Positions 8,923 to 17,312 of a DNA stretch of 40,657 nucleotides are shown piece by piece. Source of the stretch: DATMNI01 sp035570275 (GTDB lineage: Bacteria; Acidobacteriota; Terriglobia; Bryobacterales; Bryobacteraceae); the NCBI GenBank assembly GCA_035570275.1, contig DATMNI010000473.1, forward strand, positions 1 to 40,657. Reading direction: 5' to 3'. Both the position numbers and the translations under genes were made by a program. Position 1 is the stretch's first letter; every line of letters starts with the position of its first letter. A model generated the notes under the pieces. It saw only the letters and a program-made list of their open reading frames with translations. It ran no database searches and had not been told where the DNA came from.

Positions 8923-10656
8923 TTACTGGAATGCGATCGCGACGGTGTTCGCTGCCACGCCGTCGCACTTAAGGACCACGTCGACCTGACCGGCGCCGGC
9001 GAGAGAGCGAGGGAGTTCGGCGGTGGAGATCTGGTCGAGACCAGGGTATTGGCTCTGCGGCCCGGCGTATAGGACCGGGACAGCGAGCGAGCCGATGCGT
9101 AGCGACACAGCCGCGCCGCCGACGCCGGTGCCGTAGAGTGCCAGAAACAGGCGGTCGGAGGGCGCGCCGAAATCGATGGGCGCCACCGGCTCGTAAGTCT
9201 GGGAGCCGTCCTGCTTCACGCGGATGATCTGTGCGGCGGCCATGCCGAATCCTGCCGAGTTCGCGGTAAAGACGGCGGGACCGGTGGCCGCCACCTGGAT
9301 GCCGCCCGACGCCACCTGCAGCGTGCCGCGCATTACGGCGATGGTGGCGCGGCCCGGCGCTATTCCGGCGGGCATCTGCAGGTTGATCTGCGCGGCCCCG
9401 ACGTACAACAGGCCCGCCAGGCTGGTGGCGCCCGAAGCATCTGTCACCTGGACGGTGATATCGGCCAGAGCGACCGGGTAGGGCACAGCCAGAGCCTGGG
9501 CGGTCTGATTCGTGAAACCGCTGCCGTACACGCTGACCAGCGAACCGGGTATGGCGCGGGCCACGCTGGCGGATGCGGCCGAGACGGCGGTCAGGAAGCC
9601 GCCGCCGGCGTGGGCCTGCAGGTTGGCCATCTGCGGGCGGTCCACGGTGAAGTTGATGGTGGGCTGCACCCCAAGCGGGTAGCTGCCCCACCACTCGCCG
9701 GCGGCCCAGTAGGCGCCATCCATGCCGGCTTCGTCGAGGGCGGCCAGAAAGTTGTCGAGCACGGTGGCCCAGCGGGTGTCGGTATCGGGAATGCCGTATT
9801 CGTCGACCACTCCGCGGACGCTGTTAGCGGCGCACCACGCGATGAAATGGGAGACGCGGGTGCGGCCAACGTTGGCGAGATCGGAATTGGCGGCCAGTTC
9901 GGCGTCGTAGCTGCGGGTGTAGGTGCCGCTTTCGTCGCGGTCGAAGTATTGGTGGGCTTCGTAGGCGAAGTTGTTGGCGGGGTCGTGAATCCAGGACTGC
10001 GAGCCGTGAGTGGTCACCCAGCGGTTGGCGCTGGAATAACTGTCGCCGGGGATCAGCACAAGCTTGTCGTCCTGGTTAGCGCGGATGGCGTCAAGCGCGG
10101 CCTGCGAAATCGCCTTCCAGTTAGCGGCGCCCATGTCGTGCGGTTCGTTCATCAGGTCGTAGGCATAGACCGCGCCTTCGAATTTGAACTCGGTGGAGAT
10201 GCGCGCCCAGAGGTCGGCGAGGTCGGCCGTGGAGACGTGCACGGCGCCGTCGGAGGCCACGTTGTCGATGGCGTAGGTTTTGAGCGAGCCGCCTTCGTTG
10301 AAACTGTAGCGCGCGAAGTTGTGGATATCGACGATCACCTCGCCACCGTGTGCTTTCGCCCAGGCGACATTGCTTTTGAGATTGGCCAGGTAGGCCGGAT
10401 CGAGAGGCCCGCGCAGTTTGGGTTGGAGACGCTCCCACAGGAGGGGAAGCCGGATCAGGCCGAGATGCCTAGCGGCAAAGTACTGGAACGTGCTCTCGCT
10501 GTTGAAAGTATAGTCCGTGCCGAGCGTGCCCGGAATGTTGGACATGCCGAACTCGGCCCCGGCGATGTTGACGCCGCGGCGGTGCTGCCCGGCGGCGCGC
10601 CCGGCCGTGACTGCTGCGAAAAGCAGGAAGCAGGATAGGGCACTGAGGTGGGACAC
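8923..10656 (-). CDS. Secreted GH5-family glycoside hydrolase (cellulase-like) with C-terminal Solibacter-type domain
   Basis: About 577 residues from a GTG at 10656; an upstream start at 10722 would translate the hairpin repeat and is less likely. A signal peptide (SALSCFLLFAAVTAGRAAG) leads into a TIM-barrel domain, about 25-355, with RGVNIAGAEFG, IRLPLLWERLQP, VIVDIHN, the acid/base Glu in YDLMNEPHD (E171) and the probable nucleophile in VVDEYG (E286), then YWAAGEWWG. This matches GH5 endoglucanase-type enzymes. From about residue 370 a second domain (PGSLVSVYGSGF ... LFLALYGTGVGG) matches the Ig-like C-terminal domain family abundant in Solibacter extracellular proteins (TIGR03437-type). 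Hydrolysis of plant beta-glucans outside the cell is inferred. Confidence 0.85.
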   Translation of the reverse strand: MSHLSALSCFLLFAAVTAGRAAGQHRRGVNIAGAEFGMSNIPGTLGTDYTFNSESTFQYFAARHLGLIRLPLLWERLQPKLRGPLDPAYLANLKSNVAWAKAHGGEVIVDIHNFARYSFNEGGSLKTYAIDNVASDGAVHVSTADLADLWARISTEFKFEGAVYAYDLMNEPHDMGAANWKAISQAALDAIRANQDDKLVLIPGDSYSSANRWVTTHGSQSWIHDPANNFAYEAHQYFDRDESGTYTRSYDAELAANSDLANVGRTRVSHFIAWCAANSVRGVVDEYGIPDTDTRWATVLDNFLAALDEAGMDGAYWAAGEWWGSYPLGVQPTINFTVDRPQMANLQAHAGGGFLTAVSAASASVARAIPGSLVSVYGSGFTNQTAQALAVPYPVALADITVQVTDASGATSLAGLLYVGAAQINLQMPAGIAPGRATIAVMRGTLQVASGGIQVAATGPAVFTANSAGFGMAAAQIIRVKQDGSQTYEPVAPIDFGAPSDRLFLALYGTGVGGAAVSLRIGSLAVPVLYAGPQSQYPGLDQISTAELPRSLAGAGQVDVVLKCDGVAANTVAIAFQ

Positions 10657-10687
10657 GGGGGAAACATACAGTATCGCACTTGGCGCG

Positions 10688-10732
10688 GGCAGGCGGATTG
10701 CCAATCGGCCGCAGGTTAGCAACCTGCCTCAC
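10688..10732 (-). repeat. Double-hairpin intergenic repeat, copy 2
   Basis: Same element as at 3867 in reverse orientation: GGCGGATT-gcc-AATCGGCC then GCAGGTT-agc-AACCTGC, ending CTCAC. It lies between the moaA stop and the GH5 start. One arm (AATCGGCC) carries an extra G and pairs imperfectly. Confidence 0.8.
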
Positions 10733-10747
10733 AACGAAAGCAGAAAG

Positions 10748-11809
10748 CTATCCGCCGATGGAGTACATGGGGCGCGGAGGCGCCACGAATTTCGAGGAGT
10801 TGATCTCGTGGCCTAGCCACTTGCCGGCGATGTTGCGGCGGACCAGGGCTGCGATGGCGTCATCCGACGCGCCCGTGCGCATCGGAGTTTTCACATCGTC
10901 CTCATCGATGGCGAAGAGACAATAGCGGAGCTTGCCATCGGCCGTGAGGCGGAGGCGGTTACAGTTCAGGCAGAAGGGACGGCTGACGGAGGCGATAAAC
11001 CCGACGCGGCCGCCGCCATCGGCGAATTCATATTCCGAAGCGGGAGCGCGCGGATCGGGGTCGGGCACCGGCGTGAGCGGCGCGATCTCGCGCGAGAGGG
11101 TCTCGATGATCTGATCGGCCAGCAGGACCTTGCCGCGGTCCCAGAGATTCTGCGCGTCCAGCGGCATGAACTCAATGTAGCGGACTTCGAAACCGTTCTC
11201 ACGGGCGAAGCGGGCCAGGGGGACGATGTCGGGCTCCACCAGGTTCTTCACGGCCACCGCGTTGAGCTTGATCTTCTTGAACCCGATGCGTTTGGCGAGG
11301 GCCAGTCCGGCGAGGACTTTGTCGAGATCGTCGCGGCGCGTGATCTGCTGGAAGCGCTCGCGGTCAAGCGTGTCGATGTGGACGTTGAGGCGGCGCAGGC
11401 CGGCCTCGTAGAGCGGTTCGGCCAGGTCGGGCAGCAGGACGCCGTTGGTGGTGAGCGCCATGTCGGCCACGCCGGGGATGGCGGCCAGACGGCGGATCAG
11501 CACCGGCAGATCGCGGCGCACCAGGGGCTCGCCTCCGGTGATGCGCAGCTTGCGAATGCCGAGCGAAACGGCGATGCGGGCGAAGCGTTCGATCTCTTCG
11601 AAGTCGAGAATTTCGCGGCGGTCCACGAAATGCACGTCGGTTTCGGGCATGCAATAGAAGCAGCGGATATTACAGCGATCGGTGACGGAGATACGCAGGT
11701 TGTCGTGAATGCGGCCGAAGGAATCCACCAGCGGAGCAAAGGAATTAGCGTTGGGCGCGATGGAATCCATGAGCGGCGCGAGGATATCGACGTTCGGCGC
11801 GGTGGGCAT
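10748..11809 (-). CDS. moaA: GTP 3',8-cyclase MoaA
   Basis: A 353-residue radical SAM enzyme making the first intermediate of molybdenum cofactor from GTP. The N-terminal cluster motif is CNIRCFYC (C46, C50, C53), followed by LRITGGEPLVRRDLP and LTTNGVLL. The second 4Fe-4S cluster, which binds substrate, is given by CLNCNRLRLTADGKLRYC, and the chain ends in the functionally required Gly-Gly (YSIGG). The first 30 residues are a short repetitive extension (DILAPLMDSIAPNANSFAPL). The start at 11809 directly abuts the nadA stop, so the two are co-transcribed. No other moa gene is present in the window. Confidence 0.95.
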   Translation of the reverse strand: MPTAPNVDILAPLMDSIAPNANSFAPLVDSFGRIHDNLRISVTDRCNIRCFYCMPETDVHFVDRREILDFEEIERFARIAVSLGIRKLRITGGEPLVRRDLPVLIRRLAAIPGVADMALTTNGVLLPDLAEPLYEAGLRRLNVHIDTLDRERFQQITRRDDLDKVLAGLALAKRIGFKKIKLNAVAVKNLVEPDIVPLARFARENGFEVRYIEFMPLDAQNLWDRGKVLLADQIIETLSREIAPLTPVPDPDPRAPASEYEFADGGGRVGFIASVSRPFCLNCNRLRLTADGKLRYCLFAIDEDDVKTPMRTGASDDAIAALVRRNIAGKWLGHEINSSKFVAPPRPMYSIGG

Positions 11810-12739
11810 CTATTTGAGGGCGAGCATGCGCTCGAGCGGCAGCAGAGCGCGCTGGATCAGGTCGTCCGAGAGTTCGACGCGCGGTTCCAGGTACCGTAGG
11901 CTGTCGCGCAGTTTCTCCAGCGTGTTCAGCTTCATGTAGGGGCACTCGCTGCAATTGCAGTTCTCGTTGGCAACATAATGGAAGCGCTTGTGGGGCGCCT
12001 GCCGCTGCAGCGAATAGTTGACGCCGCTTTCGGTCATCACGATGAATTCCGGCGCGTCACTGGCGGCGCACCATTCGATAATGGCCGAGGTGGAACCTAC
12101 GAAATCGGCCATGTCCAGCACGGCTTCGGGGCACTCGGGGTGGGCGACCACCTTGGCGTTCGGAAATTCGTCCTTGGCCTCGGCCAGCCGGCGCGAAGGA
12201 AAGGTGGCGTGGACGATGCAGGCTCCCTGCCAGATTTGCATGTTGGCGCGGCCGGTCTGGCGGCGGACGTAGTTGCCGAGGTTCATGTCCGGCAGGAAGA
12301 GCACGGGCCGGTCCGCGGGAATGGAGTTGACCACCTTGACCGCATTGCGCGACGTGCAAAGGATGTCGCTTTCGGCTTTCACCTCAATGGAGGTGTTGAT
12401 GTAGCTGACGATGACGTGGTCGGGGTGGTCCAGGCGGAACTGCCGAATCGGTTCCACCGGGCAGCTTTCCACCAGGCTGCAACTGGCCTCGCGGTCGGGG
12501 ACCACGACGATGCGATGCGGGTTGAGGACCTTGGCCGTTTCGGCCATGAACCAGACGCCGCAGAAGGCGATCACGTCGCCCGAGAATTCGCGGGCTTTGC
12601 GGGCCAGTTCCAGCGAATCGCCGATGACGTCGGCCAGTTCCTGAACTTCGGGCTCCTGGTAATGGTGGGCGAGCAGAATGGCCTTCCGCTGCTGTTTCAA
12701 GTCCAGAATTTCGTCGGCGATAGTGGTCGCGGTAAGCAT
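11810..12739 (-). CDS. nadA: Quinolinate synthase NadA
   Basis: A 309-residue 4Fe-4S enzyme that condenses iminoaspartate with dihydroxyacetone phosphate to quinolinate for NAD synthesis. The ATG at 12739 is chosen; a TTG at 12772 is the alternative. Motifs include ILAHHYQEPEVQELADVIGDSLELA, the cluster Cys in CGVWFMAETAKVLNP, ADRPVLFLPDMNLG, the second Cys in ACIVHATF, HPECPEAVLDMADFVGST, TESGV and a C-terminal NENCNCSECPYM holding the third ligand. Length and motif order are standard. nadB and nadC are not in the window. It abuts moaA downstream and is divergent from the radical SAM gene. Confidence 0.95.
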   Translation of the reverse strand: MLTATTIADEILDLKQQRKAILLAHHYQEPEVQELADVIGDSLELARKAREFSGDVIAFCGVWFMAETAKVLNPHRIVVVPDREASCSLVESCPVEPIRQFRLDHPDHVIVSYINTSIEVKAESDILCTSRNAVKVVNSIPADRPVLFLPDMNLGNYVRRQTGRANMQIWQGACIVHATFPSRRLAEAKDEFPNAKVVAHPECPEAVLDMADFVGSTSAIIEWCAASDAPEFIVMTESGVNYSLQRQAPHKRFHYVANENCNCSECPYMKLNTLEKLRDSLRYLEPRVELSDDLIQRALLPLERMLALK

Positions 12740-12792
12740 CGGGGGAGATCCAGACTGCTTCCAGTTTATCAAACGGGGCCGGGCCAGTGATA

Positions 12793-14208
12793 ATGGAGGA
12801 AGTGCGCGTCGTTCTTATCTCGACCTATGAACTGGGGCGGCAGCCTTTTGGGCTGGCGTCGCCGGCCGCGTGGCTGCGCGCTTCGGGGCATGAGGTGACG
12901 ATGGCGGATGTTTCGTGCGCGCCGATGCCGCGCGTGGAAGTGGAGCAGGCGGACCTGATTGCCTTCTTTCTGCCGATGCACACCGCCACGAAATTGTCGT
13001 TGCGGTTGCTGGACCGGGTGCGGCAGGTGAATCCCGAGGCGCATTTGTGCGCTTACGGTTTGTATGCCCCGTTGAACGAACGGTTGTTGCGCGAGGCCGG
13101 GGTGGGCACGATCCTGGGCGGAGAATTCGAGAGCGGCCTGGTGGAGTTGACGAGTAGATTGAGCGCGCGCGGCCGCCACCCTCTGGGTCGCGCGGCCGAA
13201 CCGGCGGGCAACGGCGGCGCCCGCCTGATTTCGCTCGACCGGCAACAGTTCCGCGTGCCGGACCGCACCGGCCTGCCGCCGCTGGGAGCCTACGCACAAC
13301 TGGTGGTAGGCCGCACCACGCGGCGCGTGGGCTACACCGAAGCCTCGCGCGGCTGCAAGCACCTTTGCCGGCACTGCCCGGTGGTGCCGGTGTATCGCGG
13401 AACGTTTCGCGTGGTGCAGGCGGAGGTGGTGCTCGAAGACATCCGCCGGCAGGTGGCCGCCGGGGCGGAGCACATCACGTTCGGCGATCCCGATTTTTTC
13501 AACGGCCCGGGCCATGCCGTGCCGATCGTGCGGGCGCTGCATGAGGAGTGGCCGTGGCTTTCGTACGACGTCACCATCAAAGTGGAGCACCTGCTGCAGC
13601 ACGCGGAGTTGCTGACCCTGCTGCGGGATACCGGTTGCGCGTTTGTGATCAGCGCCGTGGAGTCGCTGGACGATGCGGTGCTGGAGCGCCTGGCAAAGGG
13701 CCACACGCGGGCAGACTTCCTGAAGGCGTTGGGTTTGATGCGCCGGGCGGCGCTGCCGATGTCGCCGACCTTCATCCCGTTCACACCTTGGACCACGATG
13801 GCGGGCTACCGCGAGTTCCTGCGCGGGCTGGCCGGGTTGGGTCTGGCCGAGCAGGTGGCGCCGATCCAGTTGGCGATCCGGCTGCTGATTCCGGCAGGCT
13901 CACTGATGCTGGATTTGGACGAAGTCAGGCGGATGATCGGCCCGTTCGACAGCCGGGGCCTTTGCTACCCGTGGCGGAACGCGGACCCGGCGGTAGACGC
14001 GCTGTGCACCGACATGCAAGTGCTGATCAAAGCCGAAGAGAAGCGCCGGGCGGGACGCGGCGAGGTTTTCCGGAAGATCTGGGATCTGGCCCAGGCGGGA
14101 GAGTTCCCGGTGGATACGCCGATGGCGTCAAGGGCGACGATCCCGTATTTGACGGAGCCTTGGTATTGTTGAGCGGAGCCCACGGAAGAGCAGTTAGCTC
14201 TTGTTTAG
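12793..14208 (+). CDS. CUAEP-tail radical SAM selenoprotein (UGA read as Sec)
   Basis: Read with the usual code the frame stops at the TGA at 14170-14172 after TEPWYC. Continuing in frame gives U-A-E-P-T-E-E-Q-L-A-L-V and a TAG at 14206-14208. Cys-Sec-Ala-Glu-Pro is exactly the tail naming the known CUAEP/CCAEP-tail radical SAM (seleno)protein family, so the full product is about 471 residues with Sec near 460. Residues about 5-115 form a B12-binding-like domain (LISTYELGRQPFGLASPAAWL). The radical SAM motif is GCKHLCRHC (C188, C192, C195), followed by HITFGDPDFFNG. A hairpin right after the TGA fits the bacterial SECIS pattern. The ATG at 12793 is preferred; GTG at 12787 is possible. The substrate is unknown. 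No sel genes lie in the window, so Sec insertion depends on genes elsewhere. Confidence 0.85.
14170..14202 (+). promoter_or_regulatory. Bacterial SECIS-like hairpin after in-frame UGA
   Basis: Downstream of the TGA at 14170-14172, AAGAGC (14186-14191) pairs perfectly with GCTCTT (14197-14202) around the loop AGTTA. The loop begins 19 bases after the TGA and has a G in its second position. Both agree with the published bacterial SECIS pattern: a short stem, a small apical loop with a G in the first two positions, 16-37 bases from the UGA. The hairpin sits within the extended coding frame, as expected for bacteria. Confidence 0.65.
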
Positions 14209-14416
14209 ACAGTTCTACACTGTTGCGTACGCTTGCGATTCGCGCTCACGCCTGAAGAGGTGCAAGCTGCACTGGGGCAACCGATCTTTCACTCCATGGC
14301 GGGCGATCACCACACAGAATGCGGCTCAGGACTATCTGCTGCAATTATTCCTGCCGAAATTGCCTAAGCAGTAGGGCAGGCTGGACACGAATGACAGGGT
14401 TTGCCAGGATCCTGGT

Positions 14417-15610
14417 TCACCTTGCGGGCGCCAACGCGGTGAACCAGTAGACGGCCGCGAGCGTGCAGAAGAGGCTCGTCGCCAATGCGTGACCTGCCAC
14501 CAGGGCATTACCCTGGGGCCAGTCGCGATGATCGTACCAGAACAGGTCGACTAGCACCCGGACGGTCCAGAATATGGCAATGAAGCCGGCAATCGCGCGC
14601 GCGGCCGGTTCACCTGCCAGAAATGAGTCGTGCAATCGCCAGGTTATCGCGGCGAAACTCACGATGCAGAGCAGAATGTAGAATCCGTAAACCCAGAAAA
14701 CCTTCTGATTGAAACGCGTGAGTTTCGGGATATCCTGTTTCCAGCCTAAACGCGCCGGCACCTGCACGCTGGCGATGAGCACCACCAGGTGGCCGATAGC
14801 GGCGGCGTAGATGGCGTGCGATAAGTACCAATTCCAGGTGTTTTGGGCGATGAACCCGTGCAACCAATAGTAGAACGGCACAATCAGGGTGCGCCGGAAT
14901 GGCTCATGAAAAAGCCATGGCGAAGGAGCAATCAGCCAGAACCAGATCCAAAAGCGGTTGGCAATTCGGAATCGCTCTTCGGCCGCAACCAAAGCGGCGT
15001 GCAGCAGGAAATAGCCTAGCGGCAGTCCCCAACCGGCGCCCGCCACCCAGCTTAGCCCCAGCTCATGCAGCATGCCCGAGAGCGCGAACAGAGCGAAGCG
15101 GCAGCCGCGCTTGCCGAAGTAGCGAAACAGGGGCCGCAGAAAGAGGCGTTGATTCATTTCGACGAATGCCAGGTTCCAGCGCCGTCCCCAGAATTCGGCG
15201 AGCGAGGTGGCGGCCCACGGACGGTCGAACAGGAGCGGGACGGCGAAGCCGGCCCAGCGCAGCAACCAGGGAAGCAGTCCGCAGATACCGAGGTGAATCG
15301 TGAGAAGAAGCGCCGCGATCCCAGCCAGGCCAAGAACTCCGTCCGGAATGTGTGGGGCATATACCGCGAGCAGGACGATCGACGATGCACCCAGGGCCAT
15401 TCGCGCCCAGGCCGCCAGGAATCGCACGGCATCGATGGGTTGAGCCGGCTGGCGCTCCCGAAAGTAGTCGGGAATCACGCCCGGCCAGGCGAACAGGAAC
15501 ACGGCTAGCCCGGTTGCGGTGATCGGGCCGCGGCGAACAGTCAGGGCGGCGGCCTTGAGCACGCAGATCGCGCCAAGAGAGGCCAGTAGCAGTCGCAGAG
15601 CCGGGGTCAT
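14417..15610 (-). CDS. Wax-synthase-like membrane-bound O-acyltransferase with extra C-terminal membrane domain
   Basis: A 397-residue polytopic membrane protein. The ATG at 15610 has GGAGG nine bases upstream. The first 270 residues carry hydrophobic helices and the plant wax-synthase/MBOAT_2 signature RPWAATSLAEFWGRRWNLAF (about 130-150), plus LSGMLHELGLSWVAGAG, in which the His of LHEL is the presumed catalytic residue. From about residue 275 (NWYLSHAIYAAAIGHLVVL) four more helices form a module not typical of wax synthases, including VFWVYGFYILL and LFWYDHRDWPQG. Transfer of a fatty acyl group to an alcohol or hydroxyl acceptor is inferred. The gene stands alone behind a promoter with paired operator-like boxes. 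Confidence 0.75.
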   Translation of the reverse strand: MTPALRLLLASLGAICVLKAAALTVRRGPITATGLAVFLFAWPGVIPDYFRERQPAQPIDAVRFLAAWARMALGASSIVLLAVYAPHIPDGVLGLAGIAALLLTIHLGICGLLPWLLRWAGFAVPLLFDRPWAATSLAEFWGRRWNLAFVEMNQRLFLRPLFRYFGKRGCRFALFALSGMLHELGLSWVAGAGWGLPLGYFLLHAALVAAEERFRIANRFWIWFWLIAPSPWLFHEPFRRTLIVPFYYWLHGFIAQNTWNWYLSHAIYAAAIGHLVVLIASVQVPARLGWKQDIPKLTRFNQKVFWVYGFYILLCIVSFAAITWRLHDSFLAGEPAARAIAGFIAIFWTVRVLVDLFWYDHRDWPQGNALVAGHALATSLFCTLAAVYWFTALAPAR

Positions 15611-15796
15611 TGGGCGCCTCCGGCAGCAAGAGTGCGGATATGCGCCAACCCGCATGGATGGGGCGGATCATGGCGCCGGACCAGAGTTCCAGGCGACCGC
15701 GGACGAGCGATCGCGACGGCCAGGCCGCGGGTCGGGATGGCCATGAACGGGGTTGCCGTTCGGTTGGGGGTGGAGGCGTTGGGTGGCATCGGTTCG

Positions 15797-15864
15797 TTGA
15801 ACGTGTTCAAATTCTAGTATGATCGCAAACGGGCGCCGCGTCAAGGCATTTTTGAACGTGTTCA
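15797..15864 (-). promoter_or_regulatory. Promoter flanked by two TTGAACGTGTTCAA operator-like boxes
   Basis: On the minus strand TTGACG (15839-15844) and CATACT (15816-15821) are spaced by 17 bases and point toward the acyltransferase gene. The palindrome TTGAAC-GT-GTTCAA (15797-15810) covers the expected transcription start. A second copy with 5-bp arms, TGAAC-GT-GTTCA (15853-15864), lies just upstream of the -35. The layout resembles repression by a dimeric regulator such as a TetR-family protein; no such gene is present in the window. The leader would be about 195 bases. Confidence 0.5.
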
Positions 15865-15865
15865 C

Positions 15866-16168
15866 AACTCGCGGGCAATGCAGCGCCCGGCGACGCCAGA
15901 CACCGTATGCGCCAAGCCGGAAACCTCATTGACGCAGCATTGGTGGGCCTTGACTATCCAAGCAGTTTCCGGCGATATTACCGGATATAAAATCGGGGAG
16001 AGCGGATGGCTGATACACCACAAAAAGCCGGCGTTGAAAGTCACCGCGATCGTCTCAGGGATCGAGGAATGTCCAGGCGAGGGCCCTCGGGACCGCGGCG
16101 TGGTTCCTCCGGTTAGCGACAACAACCGGCCGGTATCGTGCCCGCCCCAGTCCTGATACCATCGTTTT
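15866..16168. other. Intergenic region without recognised gene
   Basis: About 300 bases between the promoter of the acyltransferase and the lyase gene. Open frames exist on both strands but their translations show no domain, signal or compositional support, and the start of the lyase gene lies just beyond. I see nothing functional beyond likely promoter sequence. Confidence 0.5.
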
Positions 16169-17278
16169 ATGGGAGGCAACGCGCGCTCGGTTTCGCGCCG
16201 ATCATTTCTGTTGGCTGGCGCGGCTGCCGGCCGGTTGCTGGCGGATGGCCAGAAGGGCGCTATCTTTCCCTCCGACTCCGAACGATATCCGGACCCGGCG
16301 ACCGAACTTGACGTCTACCGGCTCACCAAGCCGGATTATTCCAGCACGATGACGGCGTATTACAACCGCGGGATCGCGCGTAACAGCGGCTGGATGTTGA
16401 TGTGCTGCGACCGGAGCGGGTCGCCACAGGGCTTTCGGATCGATCTTAAAACCGGCGACACCAGGCAACTCACCGAGATCGAGGCGCTCGACGGTACGTC
16501 GCTCACGCTGCTGCCGGACAACCGGTCCTTCTGTTATTTCGCGGGACGCTCCCTGTATTTGGCCAACCTCACCGCCCTGCGCGAGCGCGAGGTGTACCAG
16601 GTTCCGGAAGGCTGGGAGCGGTGCCCGGGGATGAGCGTGGGGCCGGACGGCACCCACGCCACGTTCGCGGAAAGGCGCGGCGAAGGTGGGCGTTTGCGCA
16701 TGGTGCCCCTGGTGCAAGGCGCGGCGCGCACGGTGACGGAAGCCCCGTTCGCCATGAGCGACCCCATTGCGCGGCCTATGCGGGCCCAGATCCTCTACAG
16801 GCAAGCGGATGAAGCCCTGTGGCTGGTCAATTCCGACGGGACGCAGAACCATAAGCTGAAACTGGCGCCGGGCCGCGTGGGACCAGCCAATTGGGCCATC
16901 GATGGGAAGACGGTCCTCTACTTGAATTTTCCGGACGATGCCAAACAATTGAACACCATCCGCGAGGCCACGCCCGATACGAACATCGAAAAGCTGGTCT
17001 GCAAGACCAGCCAGTTCGTGCACTTCGGAGCCAACCGCGACACGTCGGTCTTCGTAGGAGCCAGCCGCAATGCCGGTTCGCCGACGGTACTGCTCTTGTT
17101 GCGCGTGACACAACGCGAGCGCACCATTTGCGAACACAAGGCCAGCCACCCGGAGACAGTAGCGCCCGTCTTTTCACCGGACAGCCAGCGGATCTACTTC
17201 CAGAGCGACCGCCACGGCAAGCCGGCCATCTACTGCATGCACGTGGAACACCTGGTGGAGAAAACCGAGTCGAATTAA
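16169..17278 (+). CDS. Oligogalacturonate lyase-like propeller protein (PL22 type)
   Basis: A 369-residue protein. The N-terminus SVSRRSFLLAGAAAG is a twin-arginine-like export signal. The body reads as a WD40/TolB-like beta-propeller: YYNRGIARNSGWMLMCCDRSGSPQGFRIDL, TGDTRQLTE, LYLANL, LWLVNSDGTQNHKL, APVFSPDSQRIYFQSDRHGKPAIYCM. The opening LTKPDYSSTMTAYYNR and this arrangement match oligogalacturonate lyases of family PL22, which cleave short pectin fragments to unsaturated galacturonate using a metal-bound site with His residues. I could not assign all metal ligands, so a related propeller of other function is possible. It stands alone and converges on the coiled-coil gene. Confidence 0.65.
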   Translation: MGGNARSVSRRSFLLAGAAAGRLLADGQKGAIFPSDSERYPDPATELDVYRLTKPDYSSTMTAYYNRGIARNSGWMLMCCDRSGSPQGFRIDLKTGDTRQLTEIEALDGTSLTLLPDNRSFCYFAGRSLYLANLTALREREVYQVPEGWERCPGMSVGPDGTHATFAERRGEGGRLRMVPLVQGAARTVTEAPFAMSDPIARPMRAQILYRQADEALWLVNSDGTQNHKLKLAPGRVGPANWAIDGKTVLYLNFPDDAKQLNTIREATPDTNIEKLVCKTSQFVHFGANRDTSVFVGASRNAGSPTVLLLLRVTQRERTICEHKASHPETVAPVFSPDSQRIYFQSDRHGKPAIYCMHVEHLVEKTESN

Positions 17279-17287
17279 GAAGTTGAC

Positions 17288-17308
17288 GGGCCACGAAAAA
17301 CGATGGCC
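17288..17308. terminator. Possible bidirectional terminator hairpin
   Basis: GGCCA (17289-17293) pairs with TGGCC (17304-17308) around an A-rich loop, in the 34-base gap between two convergent genes. There is no clear T-run on either side, so support is weak. Confidence 0.3.
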
Positions 17309-17312
17309 TGTC

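Noticed and set aside
14209..14416. Short peptide-like stretch (QNAAQDYLLQLFLPKLPKQ) after the selenoprotein gene
   Set aside because: Looks like a gene remnant, but it has no start codon in frame and is too short to assign.
15862..16179. Minus-strand frame of 105 codons upstream of the lyase gene
   Set aside because: No ribosome site, no domain, and it begins over the start of a well-supported gene.
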